5,966 nucleotides of DNA from JAJFTV01 sp964426355. GTDB taxonomy: Bacteria > Chloroflexota > Anaerolineae > Anaerolineales > Anaerolineaceae. The DNA is taken from assembly GCA_964426355.1 (NCBI GenBank), contig CAYRRA010000227.1, forward strand, positions 1-5,966, given 5' to 3'. Below, one piece after another: positions 1-5,966 of the stretch. Numbering within the stretch: position 1 is the first letter of the stretch; each line of letters begins with the position of its first letter. The notes under the pieces were generated by a model that worked only from the letters and a program-made list of their open reading frames with translations, had not been told where the DNA came from and made no database searches. A program made the position numbers and the translations under genes.

Positions 1-1
1 C

Positions 2-394
2 TTTGGTATCGAACTGACCATTCGGCAGGAAGAGCAGGGTGTTGTGATCCCGCTTGTCCTGGGCGGCGAATATGATATTACCATGTTCGGTATGACCTCG
101 CCTGAAGCCGATATCCTCTGGATGATGTTCCATTCTTCTCAGATTGGCGGCTTCAATTACGCCTTCGTCAACGAACCCGACCTGGATGCCATCCTGGACC
201 GCACGCGCACCGAAACTGATCCGGTTGCCCGCCAGGAAGCCGTCAACGATGCCCAGCGCTACATCATCGAGCAGGCTTATACCATCCCGCTGTACGCACC
301 GATTAACTACATGGCAATCAGCTCCGATATCATGGGTTACCGTTTCAGCGATATCCGCTCGTTTGACCTGGATTCAGCTTATTTTGCTGAGTAG
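2..394 (+). CDS. ABC transporter substrate-binding protein, family 5 (C-terminal fragment)
   Basis: This is the 3' end of a gene whose start lies outside the window. The frame is open from base 2 and ends with TAG at 392-394, giving 130 residues. The fragment resembles the C-terminal lobe of family 5 extracellular solute-binding proteins (SBP_bac_5), which capture oligopeptides, dipeptides, nickel or sugars outside the membrane and deliver them to an ABC permease. Supporting signs are a run of acidic/aromatic residues after a GGEYDITMFGM stretch, a helix with EAVNDAQRYIIEQ, and then the typical TIPLYAPINYMA strand near the end. The GTG at 44 is internal and not a start. The ligand cannot be told from this portion. 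A terminator follows 50 nt downstream, so this gene probably closes its own transport operon and is not co-transcribed with the hydrolases. Confidence 0.8.
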   Translation, partial: FGIELTIRQEEQGVVIPLVLGGEYDITMFGMTSPEADILWMMFHSSQIGGFNYAFVNEPDLDAILDRTRTETDPVARQEAVNDAQRYIIEQAYTIPLYAPINYMAISSDIMGYRFSDIRSFDLDSAYFAE

Positions 395-444
395 TTTCAT
401 GTAAATGGGTCTGGGTTTTCTGATCCATTGCAGGTAAACAGTAT

Positions 445-480
445 GGAGGAGCCGTAGCTATTCGGCTCCTCCCTGTTTTT
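445..480 (+). terminator. Rho-independent terminator of the binding-protein gene
   Basis: A perfect 10-bp GC-rich stem (GGAGGAGCCG at 445-454 pairing with CGGCTCCTCC at 463-472) encloses an 8-nt loop. It is followed by CTG and a run of five T at 476-480. It lies 50 nt after the stop codon at 394 and fits a strong intrinsic terminator for rightward transcription. It insulates the downstream array from the transporter operon. Confidence 0.92.
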
Positions 481-497
481 CAGCAAAATTGCAAAAT

Positions 498-509
498 AGA
501 AACGTTTCT
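498..509. promoter_or_regulatory. Palindrome AGAAACGTTTCT, possible LacI-family operator
   Basis: This is a perfect 12-bp inverted repeat with a central CG. LacI/GalR-family repressors bind even palindromes with a central CG, so this is a plausible operator. It sits 25 nt after the terminator stem and about 240 nt before the first hydrolase start. No regulator gene is visible in the window, so the assignment rests on motif shape only. Confidence 0.4.
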
Positions 510-584
510 TTGAACGGCTTTTGCCAGATTTATCTAAAATTATTCATGGACAATCCCCTTTGTGCGTCATTTTGTCGTTTTTCT

Positions 585-594
585 TAACCGGTTA
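585..594. promoter_or_regulatory. Palindrome TAACCGGTTA, possible second operator
   Basis: This is a perfect 10-bp inverted repeat, again with a central CG. Its centre is 86 bp from that of the palindrome at 498-509, about eight helical turns. The two could be bound by one repressor with looping, or by two different regulators, because their half-sites differ (AGAAAC against TAACC). The motif is short enough that chance occurrence is a real alternative. Confidence 0.3.
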
Positions 595-642
595 GTGAAT
601 CGAGAAGAGATGTCCACTTATTTAAGGTATTATTAAGAAGGA

Positions 643-672
643 TTTCCAATTTAACGTTTCAGTAGCTATAAA
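643..672 (+). promoter_or_regulatory. Weak sigma-70-type promoter candidate for the array
   Basis: TTTCCA (643-648, 4 of 6 matches to TTGACA) is followed after 18 nt by TATAAA (667-672, 5 of 6 matches to TATAAT). An AACGTT core (653-658) lies in the spacer and resembles the centre of the palindrome at 498-509, which would suit repression. The region is AT-rich, so other -10-like words occur (for example TATTAT at 628-633). This placement is only a best guess. Confidence 0.2.
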
Positions 673-736
673 GCTGAGAGATACGTAAAGGATTTTTGCC
701 CTATATTTCACAGGTATTTTCCCAACCTATCTTAGT

Positions 737-742
737 GGAGGT
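737..742 (+). promoter_or_regulatory. Ribosome binding site of the first hydrolase
   Basis: GGAGGT lies 6 nt before the ATG at 749. It is the strongest Shine-Dalgarno sequence of the four array genes and fixes the start at 749. An earlier ATG at 744 is in another frame and meets TGA after one codon. Confidence 0.8.
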
Positions 743-748
743 TATGTT

Positions 749-2284
749 ATGAGCAGCACAGCATTAAAAGAAACAATCAAATCATTGGATGAACGCGTAA
801 TCGCATTCATGAATAAACATGCCCTTTCCGGCATGGTGGTGGGGGTTGTGCAAGCTGGCAAACCGGTTTACGCGAAAGGCTTTGGCCTAGCGGAAGCAAA
901 ATCGAAGAAACCGGTCACGACCGATACGGTCTTCCGAATAGCATCAATTTCAAAGACCTTCACAGCCATCGCGGTGATGCAGCTTTGGGAGCAGGGTAAG
1001 TTCAAGTTGGATGACCCTGTTAATCATTATCTCAAAACCTACCAGGTGCTGCATCCAGACCCGGCGGCACCGCCAGTAACCATCCGGCACATGCTCACAC
1101 ACACCTCCGGCATCGGTGAAATGCGCGATACCTCCGATCTTATCAAGAGCATGCTTCTTTCCGACAGGATGGAAAAAGAGTTCAAGGAACGCATCCCGCC
1201 GTTGGATGAGTACTTTAACGGATTGCTGGTGCCGGATGTGTACCCCGATAAGAAATGGGCGTATGCTAACAATGCGTATGCCACGCTGGGGCAGCTTATT
1301 GAGGATATCAGCGGAAAGCCTTTCCCCCAATATATGATTGAGCATGTTTTTGAGCCGCTGGGGATGATGCACAGCGATTTTCAACTGACTGAGCGTGTTC
1401 GAGATGAATTGGCGCAGGGTTACACCCTTAAAAAAGGATTTTTGACCACGGTGGATTACCTTGAGTTTCCCGGTTTGGCAGCGGGTTCGGTGTTGTCTAA
1501 CGTGAAGGATATGTCCCTCTACATGGCAGCACTGATGAATGGCGGGAGCAATGAGCACGGCAAGGTGTTGAACCCGGAAACAATCAAAAAGATGATGACA
1601 CCTTTTTACCAGGAAGATCCACACCTGGCAGCCATGGGGTTGGGCTTTTTCCTGGAGGACCTGGATGGTCACTCGGCAGCCTGGCACGGCGGGGCACTGC
1701 AAGGGTTCAACTCGGCGCTTTGGGTTGCACCGGAGGATAAGCTGGGCGTATTTGTCTCTGCCAACTCCAATACCCGTCTTATCTATCATTTCGGCAAGGA
1801 CATTCTGCGCAGCGCGATTGGTCTGCCGGACTTTTCCAAACGGCTGCCTGTGCCGCAGGTTGCCAACAGCCCGCACCTCTGGAAGGATATGGTCGGCAGC
1901 TATGCCCCGTATAAAGGTTTAAACAGCAATGCGCGCATCTGGTTAACCTTTGGCGGCGAGGTGGAGGTTTACGTGGAAGGCGGGCAGCTCAAGATGCGTT
2001 CGTTGAGCGGCGCTTATAAGAAGGGCATTCCGCTTTTCCCGGTTGATGCAAATGACCCGCTGGCTTTTGAGAACGTCACAGATGGCAGGTTGATGCAGCT
2101 TGCTTTTCTACGCAACGCAGAAGGGTTCATTGACCATTTGAGTATCTCGGCGCTTTCATTTTATACTTTCTATAAAATTCCCAAAACGCAAAGCTGGCGT
2201 TTCCGCCTTAAACTGCTCAAGGGGGCGTTGTTGGGGGCTGCCGCCGGCATCCTTTGCAAGATTTTGTTCAAAAAACGCAAGTAA
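749..2284 (+). CDS. Beta-lactamase-family serine hydrolase (CubicO/S12), array copy 1
   Basis: A 511-residue member of the beta-lactamase/penicillin-binding-protein fold family, the group that includes CubicO peptidases, EstB-type esterases, D-aminopeptidase and LACTB. The fold covers about residues 10-360. Visible catalytic motifs are SISK (nucleophile Ser66, Lys69), YAN (Tyr172, Asn174) and H313-G-G, an H-x-G third motif in place of the KTG of class C beta-lactamases; the family HTSGIGE motif is at about 118-124. A beta-rich C-terminal domain follows (about 375-475), in the position of the lipocalin-like domain of Pab87-type peptidases. A hydrophobic segment (about 492-507, interrupted by Lys504) ends in KKRK. 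There is no N-terminal signal peptide. It is the first gene of the array, has the best ribosome binding site and lies 21 nt from the next copy. After H-G-G it reads A-L-Q where copies 2 and 3 have a Trp. Family assignment is firm; the substrate is unknown, and a true antibiotic-resistance lactamase is unlikely. Confidence 0.93.
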   Translation: MSSTALKETIKSLDERVIAFMNKHALSGMVVGVVQAGKPVYAKGFGLAEAKSKKPVTTDTVFRIASISKTFTAIAVMQLWEQGKFKLDDPVNHYLKTYQVLHPDPAAPPVTIRHMLTHTSGIGEMRDTSDLIKSMLLSDRMEKEFKERIPPLDEYFNGLLVPDVYPDKKWAYANNAYATLGQLIEDISGKPFPQYMIEHVFEPLGMMHSDFQLTERVRDELAQGYTLKKGFLTTVDYLEFPGLAAGSVLSNVKDMSLYMAALMNGGSNEHGKVLNPETIKKMMTPFYQEDPHLAAMGLGFFLEDLDGHSAAWHGGALQGFNSALWVAPEDKLGVFVSANSNTRLIYHFGKDILRSAIGLPDFSKRLPVPQVANSPHLWKDMVGSYAPYKGLNSNARIWLTFGGEVEVYVEGGQLKMRSLSGAYKKGIPLFPVDANDPLAFENVTDGRLMQLAFLRNAEGFIDHLSISALSFYTFYKIPKTQSWRFRLKLLKGALLGAAAGILCKILFKKRK

Positions 2285-2305
2285 TCACGCTAAAAGGGAG
2301 AAACG

Positions 2306-3826
2306 ATGAGCGAGAAAAGTATTAACAAGACCTTAGAAAACCTGGATCAGACCCTGATCGGTTTCATTAACGAGCACAAATTGCCCGGATTGGCAGTGGG
2401 TGTGATCCGCGATGGTGAACTGGTTTACAGTAAAGGGTTTGGCTTTGCCAACCTGAAAGAGAAAACTCCCGTTATGCCGGAAACGGTATTCCGCATCGGC
2501 TCCATTTCCAAAACGTTCACCACCGCCGGCATTATGCAGCTTTGGGAACAGGGCAAGCTGGGTTTGGATGACCCGGTCAATGACTATTTAAAGGATTACA
2601 AGGTCCTGCACAAAGACCCCAATGCCCCGCCGGTAACCTTCAGGCATTTGATTACGCACACCTCCGGCATCGGCGAAGTGCGCGCGTTGAAGGATGCTTT
2701 AATGCCGGTTGGCGGATTGGGCGCCAAACCAGAAGACCCGCCCATGCCTCTGGGTGAATATTACCAGGGACTGCTGCGTCCAGAGGTGTACCCTGGGCAG
2801 AAGTGGGCTTATGCCAACCATGCTTATGCCACGTTGGGGCAGTTGGTGGAGGATATCAGCGGTCAGCCGTTTGGCGAGTACATGGTCGAGCACCTGTTTA
2901 CGCCCCTGGGGATGCACAAGAGCGATTATTTTCTCACCGAACGGGTACGTTCAGACCTGGCGAGCGCATACGAGTTCAAGAAGGGTCGCTATGAGCCGGT
3001 GAAATTCCTGCGCATTGAAGTGCCGGGCGCGGGCTCGATTTTTTCCACGGTCAATGACATGGCGAAATATGTGGAAGCGCTGATGAACCGCGGCGCCAAT
3101 CGGCATGGGCATTACGTGAAACCGGAGACCTTTGATGTGATGGTGACGCCGCAGCTCGATTTGGACCCGCGTTTGAATATGAATATCGGGCTGTATTTTG
3201 CGCTGACGCAGTTTGAAAATCACCGCATCATCTGGCACAACGGAGGGTGGCCCGGCTTTTCCTCTTCCATGTGGGTGGCGCCGGATGACAAACTGGGGAT
3301 CGTGGTCTTTACCAATACCAGCAGCGGGGCGCCGGATATGATCTCGATGAAGGTGCTGCGCGAGATGCTGGATGTGCCCGAACCCATCAGCACTGTGCCG
3401 GTTAAGGGCGTGCTGGAAAACCCGCATGACTGGCGGAGACTGTGCGGTATTTACGCTCCTAAACCGGGCATCCTGACCAACATACGTTTCTTGATGGCGA
3501 CCGGCGGCGAGGTGGAGGTATTGACCAAAGACAACCACCTGGCGCTGCGGGCACTATCCGACGGGGCAAAAGATACAACCATCCTGCACCGTGCGGCGGC
3601 TGATGATCCGCTGTTTTATTGGGGGGTCAAGGATAAAGATGTCAGCCGGTTGGTCTTTGTTGAAAACGAACAGGGCGAAGTGTACAAATTGCTGATGGGA
3701 ACGATTGAATTATACAAACGACCTTACCCGAAAAGCCTGAAGTTCAAGGCAACCGCGATCCTGGGAGGGTTAGCCGGTATGGTGGTGTTTTTCCTGACGA
3801 AAAGTGTACTGACGAAAAAGAAATAA
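2306..3826 (+). CDS. Beta-lactamase-family serine hydrolase (CubicO/S12), array copy 2
   Basis: A 506-residue paralogue of the preceding gene: 72 of the first 120 residues are identical in an ungapped by-eye alignment. Catalytic motifs are SISK (Ser66, Lys69), YAN (Tyr169, Asn171) and H311-N-G, followed by G-W-P-G-F; the Asn in the third motif is particular to this copy. The loop between HTSGIGE and YAN is three residues shorter than in copy 1 and is rich in Gly and Pro (GGLGAKPEDPPMP). The C-terminal beta domain (about 375-470) is conserved. It leads to a hydrophobic stretch of about 17 residues with a GGLAG core (about 482-498) and a tail ending in KKK. GGGAG (2296-2300) lies 5 nt before the ATG, and the start aligns with copies 1 and 3. 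No signal peptide is seen. Probably co-transcribed with copy 1; the reaction (peptidase, esterase or amidase) is undetermined. Confidence 0.93.
   Translation: MSEKSINKTLENLDQTLIGFINEHKLPGLAVGVIRDGELVYSKGFGFANLKEKTPVMPETVFRIGSISKTFTTAGIMQLWEQGKLGLDDPVNDYLKDYKVLHKDPNAPPVTFRHLITHTSGIGEVRALKDALMPVGGLGAKPEDPPMPLGEYYQGLLRPEVYPGQKWAYANHAYATLGQLVEDISGQPFGEYMVEHLFTPLGMHKSDYFLTERVRSDLASAYEFKKGRYEPVKFLRIEVPGAGSIFSTVNDMAKYVEALMNRGANRHGHYVKPETFDVMVTPQLDLDPRLNMNIGLYFALTQFENHRIIWHNGGWPGFSSSMWVAPDDKLGIVVFTNTSSGAPDMISMKVLREMLDVPEPISTVPVKGVLENPHDWRRLCGIYAPKPGILTNIRFLMATGGEVEVLTKDNHLALRALSDGAKDTTILHRAAADDPLFYWGVKDKDVSRLVFVENEQGEVYKLLMGTIELYKRPYPKSLKFKATAILGGLAGMVVFFLTKSVLTKKK
3794..3818 (+). repeat. Short direct repeat in the tail of array copy 2
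   Basis: The 10-mer CTGACGAAAA occurs at 3794-3803 and 3809-3818, offset by 15 nt (five codons), and encodes the LTK-SV-LTK pattern in the basic C-terminal tail. It may record a small slippage or duplication event. However, the tail is only about one residue longer than that of copy 3, so coincidence from similar codons is possible. Confidence 0.4.
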
Positions 3827-3884
3827 ACCTATTTCCAGTTCGCCGGCTTATTCTTGCAGGTCATATTCATTACAGGAGTTGAGA
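3827..3884 (+). other. 58-nt spacer between array copies 2 and 3
   Basis: This is the longest gap inside the array. It has no terminator-like stem followed by T residues and no clear promoter. The only symmetric element is a GCCGGC hexamer at 3842-3847. The ribosome binding site AGGAG (3874-3878) for copy 3 lies at its right end. Read-through transcription from copy 2 is the simplest reading. Confidence 0.5.
3874..3878 (+). promoter_or_regulatory. Ribosome binding site that decides the TTG start of copy 3
   Basis: AGGAG ends directly against a TTG at 3879, which is too close for initiation, but lies 6 nt before a second in-frame TTG at 3885. Starting at 3885 gives MSTKSIENALEGMD, which lines up with MSEKSINKTLENLD of copy 2. 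This supports 3885 over 3879. Confidence 0.75.
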
Positions 3885-5399
3885 TTGTCTACAAAAAGCA
3901 TTGAGAATGCGTTGGAGGGGATGGATGCCTTTCTTGTGAAGGCATTCAATGAAAACGTGATGCCGGGGCTGGCGGTAGGTGTTGTTCATGACGGCAAGCT
4001 GGTCTATGGCAAGACTTTTGGTCTGGCAGATATTGAAAAAAACATCCCGATCACCCTGGATACCGTTTTTCGGGTCATGTCGATTTCCAAAACTTTTACA
4101 TCGATTGGGATTATGCAGCTTTGGGAGCAAAAGAAATTTGACCTGGACGACCCGGTAAATCCATATCTCAAAGCGCTCAAAGTACAGCACAGGGACATCA
4201 ATGCGCCGCAAATTACTTTCAGACATTTACTGACCCATACCTCCGGGGTGGGCGAGATGCGTTCCTACAGCGATATGCTGCGCAGGGTGGGGGGGCTGGG
4301 CGCAAAGGCAGACACGCGCATCCTCTCCATGCCGGAATACTACAACGGGCTGCTGCAAGCCGAAGTTTTCCCGGGGGAAAAATGGGCTTATGCCAATCAC
4401 GCTTTTGCTGTGCTGGCGCAGGTGATCGAAGACATCAGCGGTGAGCCGTTTGTCGATTATATGCGCCGGCATATTTTTGAACCGCTGGGGATGGAGCACT
4501 CCGATTACTTTATGAGCGAGCGGGTGCGCGCCGACCTGGCACAGGGGTACCAGTTCAAGAAAGATCGATTTGCACCGGTGGAGTATTTGCGTTTGAATAC
4601 ACCCGGGTGCGGCGGGATTTTTTCGAATGTGACGGATATGGTGCGGTATGTCAGCGCGTTAATGGCAGGTGGCAGGGCTGAAAATGGGCAACTTCTCCAT
4701 TCGCAGACCCTTAAACTGATGATGACCCCACAGCTCCAGACCGATGCGCGCCTCTTTGGCATGGGGCTGGGCTTCATGCTGAAACAATACGGACCTTACC
4801 TGGCAGCGCGGCATGGTGGAGGCTGGCACGGTTTTATCAGTGAGATGACAGTGATCCCGGAGAAGAAACTGGCGGTGCTGGTCTTTACTAACTCCTCAAG
4901 TTCAGCGCCGGCGCTGATTGCCAGGGATATGCTGCACCGCATCCTTGAGTTGCCCGACCCGCTAGAGGTATTCCCTGCCGCAAATGTTTTGCAGAACCCC
5001 GCCGGGTGGGCAAAACTGTGTGGCAGCTACGGACCCAAACCGGGCTTTCTGACCAACTGGCGTATTTGGGAAGGGTATGGCGGCGAGGTTGAGGTGTTCG
5101 TTAAAGACGGACAGTTGATGGCGCGCGGTCTGACTGGGGCTTTTAGCAAGGGTTTCCCGCTGCAGCGTGCAGACCCTCAGGATGAACGCTACTTTATTGG
5201 GAAAGCCGGGAAACAACTGATCCCGTTTCTTTTCCACGAAAACGCATCCGGTGAGGTTACTCACCTGGATATGGCACAATATGCGCTTTATAAACGACCG
5301 CGTCAGCAGAGCCTGCGTTTTAAAGCCATGACTTTGGGCGGCGGGCTGGCTGGGATTTTGTTGATGGCATTGGGTAAACAATTCTTTAAGAGAAAATAG
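3885..5399 (+). CDS. Beta-lactamase-family serine hydrolase (CubicO/S12), array copy 3, TTG start
   Basis: A 504-residue paralogue, with 73 of its first 120 residues identical to copy 2 (ungapped, by eye). With the TTG start at 3885 the nucleophile falls at Ser66 and the lysine at Lys69 (SISK), matching copies 1 and 2 exactly; a start at 3879 would add two residues and break this alignment. The other motifs are YAN (Tyr169, Asn171) and H310-G-G followed by G-W-H-G-F. The HTSG-to-YAN loop has the same length as in copy 2 but a different sequence, with several basic residues. The C-terminal beta domain is present. It is followed by a hydrophobic segment of about 17 residues (about 481-497) with a GGGLAG core and the tail KQFFKRK. 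No ATG is available without losing the conserved N-terminal helix. The TTG start may lower expression relative to its neighbours (inference). Substrate unknown. Confidence 0.92.
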   Translation: MSTKSIENALEGMDAFLVKAFNENVMPGLAVGVVHDGKLVYGKTFGLADIEKNIPITLDTVFRVMSISKTFTSIGIMQLWEQKKFDLDDPVNPYLKALKVQHRDINAPQITFRHLLTHTSGVGEMRSYSDMLRRVGGLGAKADTRILSMPEYYNGLLQAEVFPGEKWAYANHAFAVLAQVIEDISGEPFVDYMRRHIFEPLGMEHSDYFMSERVRADLAQGYQFKKDRFAPVEYLRLNTPGCGGIFSNVTDMVRYVSALMAGGRAENGQLLHSQTLKLMMTPQLQTDARLFGMGLGFMLKQYGPYLAARHGGGWHGFISEMTVIPEKKLAVLVFTNSSSSAPALIARDMLHRILELPDPLEVFPAANVLQNPAGWAKLCGSYGPKPGFLTNWRIWEGYGGEVEVFVKDGQLMARGLTGAFSKGFPLQRADPQDERYFIGKAGKQLIPFLFHENASGEVTHLDMAQYALYKRPRQQSLRFKAMTLGGGLAGILLMALGKQFFKRK

Positions 5400-5415
5400 A
5401 CTGGAGAACACGTAC

Positions 5416-5966
5416 ATGGCGACAACAACTGCGCTGAAGAAAATGCTAAAAGACCTGGATGATTACCTGCTGGTGATGATGAACCGGCACACGCTGGCGG
5501 GTCTGGCGGTTGGGGTGGTTCAGGACGGAAAACAGGTTTACACCAAAGGGCTGGGATACGCCGATTTTTCCACCGGCAAACCCATTTCGATGGATACGCA
5601 TTTTCGCATTGCTTCTATTTCCAAGACTTTTACCGCCATTGGCATTATGCAGCTTTGGGAGCAAGGGAAATTTAACCTGGATGACCCGGTTAATAACTAT
5701 CTGAAAGGTCTTAAAGTTTTACACAAAGACCCCTTTGCGCCACCAATTACATTCCGGCATATGCTCACGCACACCTCCGGAATAGGAGAAGCGCCATCGA
5801 TTAAGGATGTGGTTCTGATGTTGACGGGTAAAGATAGAGGTTTTGCCCAGGGAGAGGAACCACCTATCAATCTCAGTGATTTTTACAACGGGTTGTTTAT
5901 CAGCGACGTACCTGCCGGGCAGAAATGGGCGTATGCCAACCATGCCTTCGCCATGCTGGGAAAATT
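5416..5966 (+). CDS. Beta-lactamase-family serine hydrolase (CubicO/S12), array copy 4 (cut by window edge)
   Basis: A fourth paralogue begins with ATG at 5416, 16 nt after the stop of copy 3, and stays open to the end of the window (183 codons seen). GGAG (5403-5406) lies 9 nt before the ATG. The protein begins MATTTALKKMLKDLDDYLL with no signal peptide. It contains SISK (Ser67, Lys70), an HTSGIGE motif at about 119-125 and YAN (Tyr173, Asn175). With a one-residue offset it is closest to copy 1 (77 of 120 residues identical, by eye), and its HTSG-to-YAN distance also equals that of copy 1. The third motif, the C-terminal domain and any hydrophobic tail lie beyond the window, so its integrity cannot be judged. 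It is expected to be a full-length member of about 500 residues in the same operon. Confidence 0.9.
   Translation, partial: MATTTALKKMLKDLDDYLLVMMNRHTLAGLAVGVVQDGKQVYTKGLGYADFSTGKPISMDTHFRIASISKTFTAIGIMQLWEQGKFNLDDPVNNYLKGLKVLHKDPFAPPITFRHMLTHTSGIGEAPSIKDVVLMLTGKDRGFAQGEEPPINLSDFYNGLFISDVPAGQKWAYANHAFAMLGK

Larger units (their letters stand above)
395..748. other. Intergenic region between transporter operon and hydrolase array
   Basis: This 354-base gap has no convincing coding frame and is richer in A and T than the genes on either side. It contains the terminator of the upstream gene (445-480), two perfect palindromes centred on CG (498-509 and 585-594), a partial third AACGTT site at 653-658, a weak promoter candidate (643-672) and the ribosome binding site of the first hydrolase (737-742). 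I see no tRNA, small protein gene or mobile element in it. Confidence 0.6.

Noticed and set aside
144..404. Overlapping plus-strand frame of 86 codons inside the binding-protein fragment
   Set aside because: It is out of frame with the recognisable solute-binding protein, low in complexity and rich in Ser/Thr/Arg, with no ribosome binding site.
664..700. GCTGAGAGATAC resembling the CUGAGA core of a TPP riboswitch
   Set aside because: No partner ACCTGAT-type element or GCGTAGGGA end follows before the start codon, and no paired stems of the TPP fold can be drawn. It is a chance match.
950..1876. Long open frame on the minus strand (308 codons) opposite copy 1, with similar ones opposite copies 2 and 3
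   Set aside because: The predicted protein is rich in His, Arg, Cys and Gln with no recognisable family. It lies wholly opposite a gene with intact catalytic motifs, and the same kind of shadow recurs opposite each paralogue.
3879..3881. TTG at 3879 as the start of copy 3
   Set aside because: It directly abuts the AGGAG ribosome binding site, and its extra two residues do not align with the paralogues. The TTG at 3885 fits both spacing and homology.
749..5399. Array copies as true beta-lactamases giving antibiotic resistance
   Set aside because: The third motif is H-x-G rather than KTG, there is no export signal, and there is an added C-terminal domain. These point to the CubicO/esterase/peptidase side of the family.
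395..5415. CRISPR array, insertion sequence or attachment site
   Set aside because: No spaced short repeats, terminal inverted repeats or transposase/integrase frames are seen. The only repeats are the paralogous genes themselves and a small 10-base direct repeat.

Overview
The window looks like a bacterial chromosome segment of roughly balanced GC content, with ordinary Shine-Dalgarno sites and the standard genetic code. A peptide-type ABC transporter binding protein next to expanded CubicO-type serine hydrolases, with no N-terminal export signals, would fit an Anaerolineae-like Chloroflexota. That assignment is a low-confidence impression, since no marker gene is present.

Layout. Bases 2-394 hold the C-terminal end of an extracellular solute-binding protein (family 5, peptide/nickel type). 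It is followed by a strong intrinsic terminator at 445-480. The rest of the gap to 748 is AT-richer and non-coding. It carries two perfect palindromes with a central CG (498-509 and 585-594) that resemble LacI-family operators, and a weak promoter candidate.

From 749 to the right edge the window is a same-strand tandem array of four paralogous serine hydrolases of the beta-lactamase/CubicO family (peptidase family S12, Pfam Beta-lactamase). Three are complete (511, 506 and 504 aa). The fourth starts at 5416 and runs off the end. Gaps between genes are 21, 58 and 16 nt with no terminator visible, so they are probably one operon. Every copy keeps the SxxK serine/lysine pair and the YxN tyrosine. 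The three complete copies also keep an H-x-G third motif in place of the KTG of true beta-lactamases, and share a beta-rich C-terminal domain and a C-terminal hydrophobic segment ending in a Lys/Arg-rich tail. No copy has an N-terminal signal peptide.

How they may work together (inference): the copies are equally distant from one another (about 60-64% identity over the first 120 residues, counted by eye). They differ most in the loop between the HTSG motif and the YAN motif and in the residues following the H-x-G motif. This pattern suggests an old amplification with diversified substrate pockets, possibly a set of membrane-associated peptidases, esterases or amidases acting on related substrates. 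The actual substrates cannot be read from the sequence.
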